Origin: Shewanella mesophila
Lineage (GTDB): Bacteria > Pseudomonadota > Gammaproteobacteria > Enterobacterales > Shewanellaceae
DNA: 64,000 nucleotides
NCBI RefSeq assembly: GCF_019457515.1
Contig: NZ_CP080421.1
Coordinates: forward strand, 1 to 64,000
Reading direction: 5' to 3'
Shown one piece after another: positions 1 through 12,840 of the stretch (the first letter of the stretch is position 1; the number at the start of each line of letters is the position of its first letter). The position numbers and the translations under genes were made by a program. The notes beneath the pieces were generated by a model. It was not told the origin of the DNA. It worked only from the letters and a program-made list of their open reading frames with translations, and searched no databases.

Positions 1-1383
1 GTGGCGGTTTCACTTTGGCAGCAATGTATCGGACGACTACAAGACGAGCTATCTGCTCAGCAATTCAGTATGTGGATCAGACCGTTACAAGCCGAAATGG
101 ACGGGGATACTCTAGTGTTATACGCACCGAATCGATTCGTTCTCGATTGGGTTAGAGATAAATACCTTAATAGCATTAATCAATTTTTCACTGAGCAATT
201 AGGTAGCAACGCGCCTAAGTTGCGTTTTGATATTGGTAGTCGTCCAGCGAACAAACCAGCCACTCCAGCAGCGTCAGTGAGAATGCCTGCTGCGCCATCA
301 GCCAATAAATCGCCCAGCAAGCCCTCTTTTAATACCAATGAACCTTCGGTAAGCACTAATCATAGAAGCAATATCAACCCTACTTATCAGTTTGATAACT
401 TTGTTGAAGGTAAATCGAACCAACTGGGTAAAGCTGCTGCACTGCAAGTATCAGAAAATCCGGGTGGCGCATATAACCCGTTATTTCTTTATGGCGGTAC
501 TGGTTTAGGTAAGACCCACTTATTACACGCTGTGGGTAATGGCATTATCAAGAATAATCCGAATGCTAAAGTGGTTTACATGCATTCAGAAAGATTCGTG
601 CAGGATATGGTTAAAGCCCTGCAAAATAATGCGATTGAAGAGTTTAAGCGTTACTACCGCAGTGTCGATGCGTTATTTATTGATGATATTCAGTTTTTTG
701 CTAATAAAGACAGATCACAAGAAGAGTTTTTTCATACCTTTAATGCCTTACTCGAAGGCAATCATCAGATCATCTTGACCTCTGATCGTTATCCAAAAGA
801 GATCGACGGCGTTGAAGATCGTCTTAAGTCTCGTTTTGGTTGGGGACTAACGGTTGCAATTGAGCCACCGGAATTAGAAACTCGTGTTGCTATTTTGATG
901 CGTAAGGCGCAAGAGAGTGGTATTAACCTTCCAGATGAAGTAGCTTTCTTTATTGCGAAGCGTTTGAGATCCAACGTGCGTGAGTTAGAGGGCGCGTTAA
1001 ACCGTGTTATTGCTAACGCAAACTTTACTGGTCGTCCGATCACTATCGATTTTGTGCGCGAAGCACTAAGAGATCTCTTGGCTCTGCAAGAAAAATTGGT
1101 CACTATAGACAATATTCAGAAAACCGTAGCCGAATATTACAAGATCAAGATGGCCGATATGTTGTCTAAGCGTCGTTCTCGCAGTGTGGCACGTCCAAGA
1201 CAGATGGCAATGGCACTTTCTAAAGAGTTAACTAACCAAAGCTTACCTGAGATTGGTGATGCCTTTGGGGGTCGTGACCACACCACGGTATTGCATGCGT
1301 GTCGTAAAATCGCGCAGCTCCGTGAAGAAAGTCATGACATTAAAGAAGATTATGCTAACTTGATCCGTACGTTATCTTCATAA
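1..1383 (+). CDS. dnaA: Chromosomal replication initiator protein DnaA
   Basis: AAA+ ATPase that binds DnaA boxes and melts oriC to start chromosome replication. The product is 460 residues with a GTG start, the usual size for gammaproteobacterial DnaA. Seen: N-terminal DnaB/DiaA-interaction domain (about 1-90), a low-complexity Pro/Ala/Ser/Asn linker (about 80-125), Walker [10 protein letters not shown] near residue 165, Walker B FIDDIQF near 227, and the domain IV box-recognition signature [15 protein letters not shown] near 424. It heads the dnaA-dnaN-recF-gyrB block; dnaN follows 20 bp after the stop. Its promoter and oriC would lie before base 1 and are not in the window. Confidence 0.99.
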   Translation: MAVSLWQQCIGRLQDELSAQQFSMWIRPLQAEMDGDTLVLYAPNRFVLDWVRDKYLNSINQFFTEQLGSNAPKLRFDIGSRPANKPATPAASVRMPAAPSANKSPSKPSFNTNEPSVSTNHRSNINPTYQFDNFVEGKSNQLGKAAALQVSENPGGAYNPLFLYGGTGLGKTHLLHAVGNGIIKNNPNAKVVYMHSERFVQDMVKALQNNAIEEFKRYYRSVDALFIDDIQFFANKDRSQEEFFHTFNALLEGNHQIILTSDRYPKEIDGVEDRLKSRFGWGLTVAIEPPELETRVAILMRKAQESGINLPDEVAFFIAKRLRSNVRELEGALNRVIANANFTGRPITIDFVREALRDLLALQEKLVTIDNIQKTVAEYYKIKMADMLSKRRSRSVARPRQMAMALSKELTNQSLPEIGDAFGGRDHTTVLHACRKIAQLREESHDIKEDYANLIRTLSS

Positions 1384-1403
1384 AATCTGGGAAATTGAAA
1401 CTA

Positions 1404-2504
1404 ATGAAATTTTCAATTGATAGGGATGCCCTATTAAAGCCGCTTCAACTCGTTAGTGGAGCGGTGGAGAGACGACATAACTTGCCTATTTTGGCAAACC
1501 TTTTAGTTGAAGTAAGTGGTCACTCACTTAAGTTGACCGGTACCGATTTAGAGGTTGAACTCGTCGGTCAAGCGCAGCTTGAGGGGGAGGTCATTGAAGG
1601 GCGGACTACCGTTCCGGCGAAGAAATTTCTCGATATTGTTAAATCACTTCCCGATCAAGTCGAACTTAAAATTGAGCAACAGGAAAACCGCCTGTTGCTG
1701 CGCTCTGGTCGCAGTCGTTTTACTTTGGCCACATTACCTGCCGAAGAATACCCGAACGTCGAAGCCTTCCAGGCCGATATTCAATTTACGATCAAGCAGG
1801 GTACGCTTAAGTCACTTATCGATGCGACTCAGTTCTCGATGGCCAACCAAGATGTGCGTTATTACCTGAATGGTTTGTTATTTGAGACCGAAGGTAATGT
1901 ATTACGCGCAATTGCCACCGATGGTCATCGCTTAGCATTAAGTCATCGTATGATTGAAGAGTCTCTACCTGAAAAGCAGGTCATTGTGCCACGTAAAGGC
2001 GTGTTAGAGCTGCAGCGCTTGTTTGAAGGCGAAGATCTGGATGTCACAATAGCTATTGGTGACAATGCGATTCGTGCGACGACACAGAGTGCGGTATTTA
2101 CCAGTAAGCTAGTCGATGGTCGGTTCCCTGATTATCGCCGCGTATTACCAAAGGGTGGCGATAAAGTGGTTATCGCTAGCCGTAACCACCTTAAACAGGC
2201 ATTGCTACGCGCCTCTATTCTATCGAATGAGAAGTTCCGTGGTGTGCGTGTACAGCTAGAGCAGAATTTAATTAAGATCACCGCTAATAACCCTGAACAG
2301 GAAGAAGCGGAAGAGATCTTAGATATCGAATATGACAATACCCCGCTAGAAATCGGCTTTAACGTGAGCTATCTGCTGGATGTATTGAACAACTTACCTT
2401 CCGATGATGTGCGCATTACCTTAATCGATGGCAATTCGAGTGCTTTGATTGAGAACCATATCGAAGAAGATTCTATGTACGTTGTTATGCCAATGCGCCT
2501 CTAA
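1404..2504 (+). CDS. dnaN: DNA polymerase III beta subunit (sliding clamp)
   Basis: Ring-shaped processivity clamp that tethers DNA polymerase III to DNA; also a hub for DnaA regulation and repair polymerases. The product is 366 residues, the E. coli length. I chose ATG 1404 (MKFSIDRDALLKPL) over an in-frame TTG at 1395 because family members begin with MKF. It carries the family's triple clamp-fold pattern and ends with the conserved PMRL. It sits 20 bp after dnaA, so it is probably co-transcribed, and is followed by a strong intrinsic terminator at 2516-2547. Confidence 0.98.
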   Translation: MKFSIDRDALLKPLQLVSGAVERRHNLPILANLLVEVSGHSLKLTGTDLEVELVGQAQLEGEVIEGRTTVPAKKFLDIVKSLPDQVELKIEQQENRLLLRSGRSRFTLATLPAEEYPNVEAFQADIQFTIKQGTLKSLIDATQFSMANQDVRYYLNGLLFETEGNVLRAIATDGHRLALSHRMIEESLPEKQVIVPRKGVLELQRLFEGEDLDVTIAIGDNAIRATTQSAVFTSKLVDGRFPDYRRVLPKGGDKVVIASRNHLKQALLRASILSNEKFRGVRVQLEQNLIKITANNPEQEEAEEILDIEYDNTPLEIGFNVSYLLDVLNNLPSDDVRITLIDGNSSALIENHIEEDSMYVVMPMRL

Positions 2505-2515
2505 TTCGGTCCTTA

Positions 2516-2547
2516 TTAACGCCACATCCTGTGGCGTTAATTTATTT
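2516..2547 (+). terminator. Intrinsic terminator after dnaN
   Basis: Perfect 11-bp stem TTAACGCCACA / TGTGGCGTTAA around a TCC loop, followed by TTTATTT. It starts 12 bp after the dnaN stop and ends 26 bp before recF, so recF probably has its own promoter or is reached by read-through. Confidence 0.85.
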
Positions 2548-2573
2548 GCTTAGGCTGAACTACTGAGTAATTA

Positions 2574-6090
<3,517 letters not shown>

Positions 6091-6113
6091 GTTTTATTGA
6101 CCGTTAGTGAAGC

Positions 6114-6145
6114 AAAAGCCTCAGAGAGATCTGGGGCTTTTTTAT
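6114..6145 (+). terminator. Intrinsic terminator after gyrB
   Basis: Stem AAAGCCTCAG / CTGGGGCTTT (one G-T pair) with a 6-nt loop, followed by a T-rich tract. It ends the recF-gyrB transcript; the rest of the 177-bp gap to pxpA holds no gene. Confidence 0.85.
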
Positions 6146-6267
6146 TGCTATTTTTTAACTACTTACTGGGATCTGTAATGACTTTAAAGGGGAGCGCTTT
6201 ATCATCCATTCGCCTTGAATTCACCAGAGCTATTCAATTCGTTTGCTAAAAATAAAAAGCGCGTGGC

Positions 6268-7020
6268 TTATGCTGATTGGTACAGATGTCGGCTGATAAG
6301 CTTAGCGAAGGCTAGTGCGTGTTCATTGTCGCCATGCAAACAAATACTGGTCGCCTTTATGATGACCGATCCACAGTCTAGCGTAGCAATAGGTTGACCG
6401 TTGATAATGTTCTCAACTTGTTTCATTGCGGTTTGAGGGGTTTCGATAACGGCGCCTGCAAGGCGGCGTGATGCCAGTGCGCCGCTGGCTAAATAGGCTC
6501 TGTCGGCAAAGGCTTCTTCAATAACCTCAATACCTTGCGCACGTGCTTGCTGGACGAGAGAGCTACCGGCTAACATCATGAGTTTTAGATTTGGATCGAC
6601 GCGCTTTATCGCATCGATAATTATTTGCCCTAAATCGCTGTTGTCAGCGGCTTGATTGTATAGAGCGCCATGTGGCTTAACATGATGTAGTTTTACCTCT
6701 AAGGTGTCGCAAATTTGCTTTAAAGCGGTAATTTGACCATATAGCGAGTCCAATAACTTATTCGGGCTTAGCTCCATGGTTTGACGGCCAAAGTTAGCGC
6801 GATCTGGATAACTTGGGTGGGCACCTATCAGCACATTGTACTGTTTAGCGAGTTTTACCGTTTGGCGCATGGAGGTTTGATCGCCCGCATGTCCACCACA
6901 GGCAATATTGGCGCTGGTGATCATTTGCAGTAAGGCTTGGTCATTTACACCTCCCTCACCTAAATCGGCATTGAGATCGATAGGATAACGCCGCCTAATT
7001 TGCTTTGTGTTAACTGCCAT
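6268..7020 (-). CDS. pxpA: 5-oxoprolinase subunit PxpA (LamB/YcsF family)
   Basis: Component of the ATP-dependent 5-oxoprolinase (PxpABC) that opens the spontaneously formed damage product 5-oxoproline to glutamate. The product is 250 residues. The family N-terminus YPIDLNADLGEG is present, as are SANIACGGHAGD, IGAHPSYPDR and VKPHGALYNQ, all conserved in YcsF proteins. It is last of three overlapping genes: its start lies inside the pxpC 3' end (11-bp overlap), so expression is translationally coupled. Confidence 0.95.
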   Translation of the reverse strand: MAVNTKQIRRRYPIDLNADLGEGGVNDQALLQMITSANIACGGHAGDQTSMRQTVKLAKQYNVLIGAHPSYPDRANFGRQTMELSPNKLLDSLYGQITALKQICDTLEVKLHHVKPHGALYNQAADNSDLGQIIIDAIKRVDPNLKLMMLAGSSLVQQARAQGIEVIEEAFADRAYLASGALASRRLAGAVIETPQTAMKQVENIINGQPIATLDCGSVIIKATSICLHGDNEHALAFAKLISRHLYQSA

Positions 7021-7942
7021 CCATTGCCCTCGCTAAACGATAATGATACTGCTGCCATTCATAGTTGGCACTTTGTGCCTGACTTGGACTGATGTGTTGG
7101 AATATCAACGCTTGTCTTGGCCTAGTTTGCGCCACCTTCCATAAATCTGCGGCTATCACGCAGGCGATTCTAGGATATCCTCCTGTGGTTTGCGCATCTG
7201 CCATCAATACTATCGGTTGACCGTTGGGTGGAACTTGTACCACCCCAGGCATTACGCCATGGGAGCGTAAGCTAATGTCGGTTTCGGTTGAAAGGGGCTG
7301 ACCATCTAGCCGAGTCCCCATGCGGTTGCTTTGATTGGAGACTTTCCAAGACGTATGCCAAAAGGCTTTTTTACTGAATTGACTAAAGAGCGCTAACTCT
7401 GGGCCGGGAAGGGCTCTTAAGATACCGTCGTTAGCACGTTGCACCGCGCCAATCGGACGGCTGAAGTTACCGAGGGCTGTCACGCCGATGTTTAATCGAT
7501 CCCCCGCTTCAAGATAGCGCCCATGATGCCCGCCAAACTCGTTGGTGATATCGGTGCCTTTACCCTTTAAAACCGTCTCGCAATCTATACCTCCCATGAT
7601 GGCAAGGTAGCCGTACATCCCTTGTTTCGGACCGCGAATATACAACGACTCCCCTTTATTAACTTTACCGCGCCATCCATTCCATAGGGGTCTGTTACTG
7701 ATGCTGGCATCAAAGTGTCCGCCACATAGGGCGACCCAAGTGTCGATTTCAAAGCGGATAGTAAATTCTCCAGCACTAAACTCCAATGCGGCACAGTTAT
7801 CGGGGTTTGCCACTAAGCGATTAGCGAGGGTCAATGCCTGTCTGTCTATAGCTCCGCCGATAGGGACACCTAGATGGGCTACACCTGTGCGGCCTAGATC
7901 TTGGATCGTAATATGGCTGTTTGCTTGATCAATGTGCATCAT
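7010..7942 (-). CDS. pxpC: 5-oxoprolinase subunit PxpC (biotin-dependent carboxyltransferase-like)
   Basis: Second large subunit of 5-oxoprolinase, in the allophanate hydrolase subunit 2 / KipA fold. The product is 310 residues. Seen: ITIQDLGRTGVAHLGVPIGGAID at the N-terminus and the late block TGGYPRIACVIAADLWKVAQ, both typical of the family. It starts with two consecutive Met codons inside a 4-bp ATGA-type overlap with pxpB and overlaps pxpA at its 3' end. The tight three-gene operon supports the PxpB-PxpC-PxpA assignment over urea-amidolyase functions; no biotin domain is present. Confidence 0.94.
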   Translation of the reverse strand: MMHIDQANSHITIQDLGRTGVAHLGVPIGGAIDRQALTLANRLVANPDNCAALEFSAGEFTIRFEIDTWVALCGGHFDASISNRPLWNGWRGKVNKGESLYIRGPKQGMYGYLAIMGGIDCETVLKGKGTDITNEFGGHHGRYLEAGDRLNIGVTALGNFSRPIGAVQRANDGILRALPGPELALFSQFSKKAFWHTSWKVSNQSNRMGTRLDGQPLSTETDISLRSHGVMPGVVQVPPNGQPIVLMADAQTTGGYPRIACVIAADLWKVAQTRPRQALIFQHISPSQAQSANYEWQQYHYRLARAMDGS

Positions 7943-8601
7943 GATGTAAATGACCTGACAGGAACAAAAGTGACGATATCGCCAGGCTGTAATAGGTTGG
8001 GAGAGCGCTGCAGCGGGTTAAATAGCTTGAGATTGGTTTGGCCGATAAGCTGCCATCCTCCAGGGCTTTGGCTTGGATAGATGCCTGTTTGCTCTCCGCC
8101 TATCCCGATTGAACCAGCGGGCACTTGCTGTCTAGGTATTGATAATCTTGGGGTATGCAATGAGGTCGGTAAGCCATCGAGATAGGCAAAACCTGGTTGA
8201 AATCCAATGAAAAAGACTCTGTATCTGGCGCTACTATGCAGGCTTATTACCGCGTCGACACTAAGCTGGTGGGCATTGGCGACATTATCGATATCTGGGC
8301 CATACTCACCACCATATATCACGGGGATATCGATATTTCGTTGGGGTAATGAATGTTGCTCAGCCTCATCCCATAGTTGTTGTAGTATCGCTTCACCAGA
8401 TTTAAGCCGTTCGGGATTGTCAAAATAGAGAGTTAGGTTATTCATCCCGGGAACAGCATTGAGCACACCAGCTAGATTTCGGCTGCTGTCAGCTATCCAG
8501 CAAAGTTTACTTTGTAGGGAATAGTCGATAGCAGCTCGCGGCGCTGGGTCCAACACCAAGGCGTTTTCACCTAGAGGATAGATGATACTTTCAGGTACCA
8601 T
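7939..8601 (-). CDS. pxpB: 5-oxoprolinase subunit PxpB (KipI/allophanate hydrolase subunit 1 family)
   Basis: Partner subunit of PxpC in 5-oxoprolinase; in Bacillus the homologue KipI was first described as a kinase inhibitor. The product is 220 residues. Seen: the signature FFIGFQPGFAYLDGLP, then TPRLSIPRQQVPAGSIGIGG and GGWQLIGQT, in the right order. First gene of the pxpBCA operon. The 177-bp upstream gap contains the glyS terminator (8732-8762), so the operon should have its own promoter around 8610-8720. Confidence 0.94.
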   Translation of the reverse strand: MVPESIIYPLGENALVLDPAPRAAIDYSLQSKLCWIADSSRNLAGVLNAVPGMNNLTLYFDNPERLKSGEAILQQLWDEAEQHSLPQRNIDIPVIYGGEYGPDIDNVANAHQLSVDAVISLHSSARYRVFFIGFQPGFAYLDGLPTSLHTPRLSIPRQQVPAGSIGIGGEQTGIYPSQSPGGWQLIGQTNLKLFNPLQRSPNLLQPGDIVTFVPVRSFTS

Positions 8602-8731
8602 GGCAATTTAGACCTAGTTGCGGGAAAGATAGGGTTAAGTCTAACTTGGCTTTGTATCATCGCTCAAGTATTGCACTGAAATGAGTAGATTCGAAATTGT
8701 GTGCAGAGGATGTATTACTATCCTCGGTCAT

Positions 8732-8762
8732 AAAAAAACGCACCACTAAGGGTGCGTTTTTA
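8732..8762 (-). terminator. Intrinsic terminator after glyS
   Basis: Stem AAAACGCACC / GGTGCGTTTT with loop ACTAAG, with A-runs on the left and T-runs on the right, so it could work in either direction. It lies 17 bp beyond the glyS stop on the - strand and separates glyQS from pxpBCA. Confidence 0.85.
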
Positions 8763-8778
8763 TTAGCAAACTTTAGGC

Positions 8779-10848
8779 TTATTGCAGTAACGAAATGTCT
8801 GCCGCGTGTAAGAACTGCTCACGTAGGCTCGATAACAAGGCTAGGCGGTTGTTCTTCAGCGCTTCATCATCGGCCATCACCATCACGTCTTCAAAGAAGG
8901 TATCCACGCTTTCACGTAGGTTTGCCAGCAGTGAAAGGGCTTCTTGATAGTTGGCAGCTGCAAACAGTGGTGCAAGCTGAGGTTGAAGTTCATTAAGCTT
9001 AGCGGCTAGAGTTTTTTCGGCGCCTTCAACTAACAAGTTATCGTCGATAGCGGCTGGAAGCTCACCTTCGACTTTAGCTAGTATGTTAGATACACGCTTA
9101 TTGGCTGCAGCGAGTGCTTGAGCTTGCTCAAGGGTTCTAAAGTGAGCAACCGCTTTGATACGGCTTTCAAAATCGGCTGGTGAAGTAGGGCGACGCGCAA
9201 GCACGGCTAAGATCACATCGACACTCACATCTTGATCTTGATACCAAGCACGGAAGCGGCCCATAAAGAACTCAAGTACCTGCTCGGCGACTTTGTCATT
9301 GCTGAGGTTTTCACCATGAAGCGCTTGTGCTTTTGCAATCAGATCAACAAGATCAAGCGGTAAGTTGTTTTCTAAACAGATACGCAGCACACCAATGGCG
9401 GCGCGGCGAAGGGCGAATGGATCGGCTGCGCCTTTTGGTGCTTGGCCAATACCAAAGATACCCACTAAGGTATCGAGCTTCTCTGCTAATGCTACGCAGA
9501 TAGAGATAGGTGCGGTTGGCACTGTATCGCCAGAAAACTTAGGCTTGTACTGCTCAGCAAGTGCAACCGCTACAGCATCGGTTTCACCATCTAGACGTGC
9601 ATAGTGCATACCCATGGTGCCTTGTAGATCGGTGAACTCCATCACCATGTTGGTCATCAAGTCTGATTTAGACAATAGACCGGCACGGGCGGCATCTATG
9701 CTGTTGGCATCGATACCATTAGCGATGAAGCCCGCTAAAGCCGAAATGCGCTCGACGCGCTGCTTGATGGTGCCAAGTTGCTTTTGGAATACCACGGTTT
9801 CAAGACTAGCAAGACGCGTTTCGAGTGACAGTTTTTTATCTGTCTCGAAAAAGAACTCTGCATCGGCAAGACGTGGGCGAACCACTTTTTCGTTACCTGA
9901 GATAATCTGCGCCGGATCTTTAGATTCGATGTTAGTTACGAAAATAAAGTTAGGCAACAGTGCGCCCGCTTTATCGAATACTGGGAAGTATTTTTGATCA
10001 CCTTTCATGGTGTAAACCAAGGCTTCTGCTGGTACGTCGAGGAACTTTTCTTCGAAATTAGCCGTTAACACAACAGGCCATTCAACCAGTGAGGCGACCT
10101 CTTCCAACAGATCATCTTCAAGATCCGCAACGCCACCTATCTTAGCGGCAGCGGCTTCGGCGCCCGCTTTGATGATCGTTTTACGTTCAGCATAGTCTGC
10201 TAATACTTTACCTTGCTCTTTTAGCGCACTGAGATAGTTGTCGGCATGATCTAGTTCTAATGTATCTACGCCCATAAAGCGATGGCCGCGTATGGTACGC
10301 GCAGATTTTATGCCAAGTAGTTCGCCTTCAATTAGCTCGCTACCCATAAGCATGGTCACTGTGTGCACAGGACGGATAAATTGTGTCTTGCTGCTGCCCC
10401 AACGCATAGGCTTTGGAATCGGGAGCTTGTCTAGTGCACGCTGGGCCATGTCGGCGATCAGTGACTTTGTTTCTACACCAACCACTTTAGCTTGATGTAA
10501 TAGCCACTCGCCTTTATCGGTTTTTAGGCGCTCGGCTTGTTCAACGGTAATACCGTTACCACGAGCCCAGCCCATTGCAGCTTTGGTTGGGTTGCCATCG
10601 GCATCGAATGCTTGAGCGATTGCAGGGCCGCGCTTCTCTACAACCTTGTCGGCCTGTGCCAATACCAGTTGCTTAACCTTGATTGCCAAACGACGAGGAG
10701 CGGCGTACCAAGTTGCCGATTCAAAACTGAGTTCTGCTTTGTTTAGCTCTTCTTCGAAGTTAGCTAAAAACGATTCTGCTAAGTTACGTAGTGCTTTTGG
10801 TGGTAACTCTTCGGTGCCTACTTCAATGAGTAAGTTTTCAAATTTCAT
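8779..10848 (-). CDS. glyS: Glycine-tRNA ligase beta subunit
   Basis: Beta chain of the heterotetrameric glycyl-tRNA synthetase, which charges tRNA(Gly) together with GlyQ. The product is 689 residues, exactly the E. coli length. Seen: family start [17 protein letters not shown], internal [39 protein letters not shown] and the [16 protein letters not shown] block, with the C-terminal anticodon-binding-like region around 560-680. It follows glyQ by 13 bp. Tetrameric GlyRS fits a gammaproteobacterium. Confidence 0.98.
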   Translation of the reverse strand: MKFENLLIEVGTEELPPKALRNLAESFLANFEEELNKAELSFESATWYAAPRRLAIKVKQLVLAQADKVVEKRGPAIAQAFDADGNPTKAAMGWARGNGITVEQAERLKTDKGEWLLHQAKVVGVETKSLIADMAQRALDKLPIPKPMRWGSSKTQFIRPVHTVTMLMGSELIEGELLGIKSARTIRGHRFMGVDTLELDHADNYLSALKEQGKVLADYAERKTIIKAGAEAAAAKIGGVADLEDDLLEEVASLVEWPVVLTANFEEKFLDVPAEALVYTMKGDQKYFPVFDKAGALLPNFIFVTNIESKDPAQIISGNEKVVRPRLADAEFFFETDKKLSLETRLASLETVVFQKQLGTIKQRVERISALAGFIANGIDANSIDAARAGLLSKSDLMTNMVMEFTDLQGTMGMHYARLDGETDAVAVALAEQYKPKFSGDTVPTAPISICVALAEKLDTLVGIFGIGQAPKGAADPFALRRAAIGVLRICLENNLPLDLVDLIAKAQALHGENLSNDKVAEQVLEFFMGRFRAWYQDQDVSVDVILAVLARRPTSPADFESRIKAVAHFRTLEQAQALAAANKRVSNILAKVEGELPAAIDDNLLVEGAEKTLAAKLNELQPQLAPLFAAANYQEALSLLANLRESVDTFFEDVMVMADDEALKNNRLALLSSLREQFLHAADISLLQ

Positions 10849-10861
10849 CTTTTATAATCCT

Positions 10862-11767
10862 CTACTTACACATTGGGAAACCAAGCGCTTCACGGGCTTG
10901 GTAATAGGATTCTGCAACGGCTTTTGCCATGGTACGAACGCGTAAAATATAACGCTGTCGTTCGGTTACCGAAATCGCATGGCGAGCATCAAGTAAATTA
11001 AAAGCGTGAGAGGCTTTCATTACTTGCTCATAAGCAGGCAGTGGTAGTGGTGTTTCAAGTGCGAGTAGGTGGTTACACGCTTTTTCGCAGTCATCGAACT
11101 GCTTAAACAGCACTTCTACGTTGGCGTGTTCAAAGTTATAGGTAGACTGCTCAACTTCATTCTGGTGGAAAACATCACCATACATAATCTTGCCCATTGG
11201 ACCATCGGTCCAAACAAGATCATAAACGCTGTCAACCTCTTGAATGTACATGGCTAGGCGCTCTAAACCATAGGTGATCTCGCCAGTGACTGGACTACAC
11301 TCTAGGCCGCCGACCTGTTGGAAGTAAGTGAACTGAGACACTTCCATACCATTTAGCCAAACTTCCCAACCAAGGCCCCAAGCGCCAAGGGTTGGAGATT
11401 CCCAGTTATCTTCAACGAAACGTACATCGTGGATACCCATATCGACACCAAGCGCTTCAAGTGAGCCTAAATACAGCTCTTGAATATTGCTTGGTGACGG
11501 CTTTAGCACAACCTGGAACTGGTAGTAGTGTTGCAGGCGGTTAGGGTTTTCACCGTAACGGCCATCGGTTGGACGGCGACATGGCTGGACATAGGCGCTA
11601 CTCATTGGTTCTGGGCCTAATGAACGCAAGAAAGTCATTGGATGGAATGTACCCGCACCCACTTCCATGTCCAGCGGTTGAACGATAGCGCAACCTTGCT
11701 GCGCCCAGTATTCTTGCAGGGTTAAGATAAATCCCTGGAATGTTTTTACGTCGTGTTTCGTCGTCAT
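10862..11767 (-). CDS. glyQ: Glycine-tRNA ligase alpha subunit
   Basis: Catalytic alpha chain of tetrameric glycyl-tRNA synthetase. The product is 301 residues (E. coli 303). Seen: [18 protein letters not shown] at the N-terminus, [20 protein letters not shown], and [21 protein letters not shown], all strongly conserved class II active-site motifs. It is the first gene of glyQS and is divergent from tag across a 109-bp gap that must carry both promoters. Confidence 0.98.
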   Translation of the reverse strand: MTTKHDVKTFQGFILTLQEYWAQQGCAIVQPLDMEVGAGTFHPMTFLRSLGPEPMSSAYVQPCRRPTDGRYGENPNRLQHYYQFQVVLKPSPSNIQELYLGSLEALGVDMGIHDVRFVEDNWESPTLGAWGLGWEVWLNGMEVSQFTYFQQVGGLECSPVTGEITYGLERLAMYIQEVDSVYDLVWTDGPMGKIMYGDVFHQNEVEQSTYNFEHANVEVLFKQFDDCEKACNHLLALETPLPLPAYEQVMKASHAFNLLDARHAISVTERQRYILRVRTMAKAVAESYYQAREALGFPMCK

Positions 11768-11876
11768 GTCTACTACTGTCAGCTGGTGATAGAAAATGGT
11801 TTCGATTATACCTTGTTGAAAACGGCTTATGTAGGTTATTTTTTACCTTAACTGAGGAAAATTGAGAAAAAATACC

Positions 11877-12446
11877 ATGGAAGTTAAACGTTGTGGTTGG
11901 GTGAGCAATGATCCCTTATATCAAGCTTATCATGACGAAGTGTGGGGAAGACCTGTCTATGACAGTCAGGAACTGTTCGCTAAACTCTGTTTAGACGGAC
12001 AGCAAGCGGGCTTATCTTGGATAACTATTCTTAAGAAACAGCAAAATTATGAGGCGGCCTTTGCCCATTTTGACCCTAAGATCATCGCCACTTTTGATGA
12101 GGAAAAGGTAGAAGAATTATTGCAAAATCCAGGCATTGTGCGTAATCGGTTAAAAGTAAATTCGATTATTAAAAATGCCAAAGGCTATTTGGCATATGTA
12201 GAGCAGGGTAATGATTTTTCTACATTTTTATGGAGTTTTGTTGGTGGTAAACCCATTGTCAATCACTTCACTTCTTTAGAGCAGCTACCAGCACAAACGC
12301 CAGAGTCAGAAGCGATGTCAAAGGCGCTTAAAAAGCTAGGTTTCAACTTTGTCGGCCCGACAATTTGCTATGCATTTATGCAGGCTGTGGGTATGGTTAA
12401 CGATCACTTGGTCGATTGCTTTTGCTATCAACAGGGTGATAAGTGA
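11877..12446 (+). CDS. tag: DNA-3-methyladenine glycosylase I
   Basis: Excises 3-methyladenine from alkylated DNA by hydrolysing the N-glycosidic bond (HhH-GPD superfamily). The product is 189 residues (E. coli Tag 187). I chose ATG 11877 (MEVKRCGWVSNDPLY); an in-frame TTG at 11862 is too close to the GAGGAAA ribosome-binding site. Seen: CGWVSNDPLYQAYHDEVWG, LDGQQAGLSWITILKKQ, FLWSFVGGKP and the zinc-binding Cys/His residues including ICYAFMQAVGMVNDH. A second, more divergent Tag-like gene lies at 29687. Confidence 0.96.
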   Translation: MEVKRCGWVSNDPLYQAYHDEVWGRPVYDSQELFAKLCLDGQQAGLSWITILKKQQNYEAAFAHFDPKIIATFDEEKVEELLQNPGIVRNRLKVNSIIKNAKGYLAYVEQGNDFSTFLWSFVGGKPIVNHFTSLEQLPAQTPESEAMSKALKKLGFNFVGPTICYAFMQAVGMVNDHLVDCFCYQQGDK

Positions 12447-12460
12447 TGCCGCGTTTAGAG

Positions 12461-12656
12461 AGGGAGAACTAGTGATAATAAACGTATCTCAAACAGCCCT
12501 TTATTCCGCTAACTGTGTTGGATTCACTTGCAATAGGCGGGCTATTGACGCGTAAATATGCCTTGTTTGCAAAACAAATGACAAGTTTGAGATGAAATAA
12601 ACATAAAACGGCTAATTCATATAGCGTTATTCCATCTCTTAACCCGAGTTCAGGTT
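12461..12656. repeat. 190-bp-class dispersed element, copy 1 (left end degraded)
   Basis: About 196 bp that aligns along its whole length with 39901-40090. Shared blocks include ATAATAAACGTATCT, CACTTGCAATAGGCGG, GCTATTGACGCGTAAATA, ATGACAAGTTTGAGATGAA and AAAACGGCTAATTCAT. The right end CGAGTTCAGGTT is identical to copy 2. The left inverted repeat has decayed (about 7 of 12 positions). A 5-bp insertion near 12490 accounts for most of the extra length. It starts 15 bp after the tag stop. No coding capacity; looks like a miniature, non-autonomous repeat. Confidence 0.75.
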
Positions 12657-12713
12657 ATTTATATTCGTCATTTCTAAAGTGTGGTGTCCGCAAAATATTT
12701 CTGTGATAAGAAG

Positions 12714-12743
12714 AAAAGGGTGTTCCACGTGGAACACCCTTTT
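12714..12743. promoter_or_regulatory. parS-like site in a 30-bp perfect palindrome
   Basis: The core TGTTCCACGTGGAACA (12721-12736) equals the gammaproteobacterial ParB-binding consensus. It is extended by AAAAGGG on the left and CCCTTTT on the right, giving perfect 15-bp arms and no loop. It lies in the convergent gap between tag (+) and the amidohydrolase gene (-). The extension could also let it serve as a bidirectional terminator. The rest of the 12447-12840 gap holds the repeat element and no gene. Confidence 0.8.
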
Positions 12744-12840
12744 CGTCTTTTTGATAAAGCCTATTTTTAATCTGATTTTAAATTTTCATGAAATTAAAAT
12801 TTGCGGCCAAAGTCTGGCAGATTTTAAAATTCAATTATGA

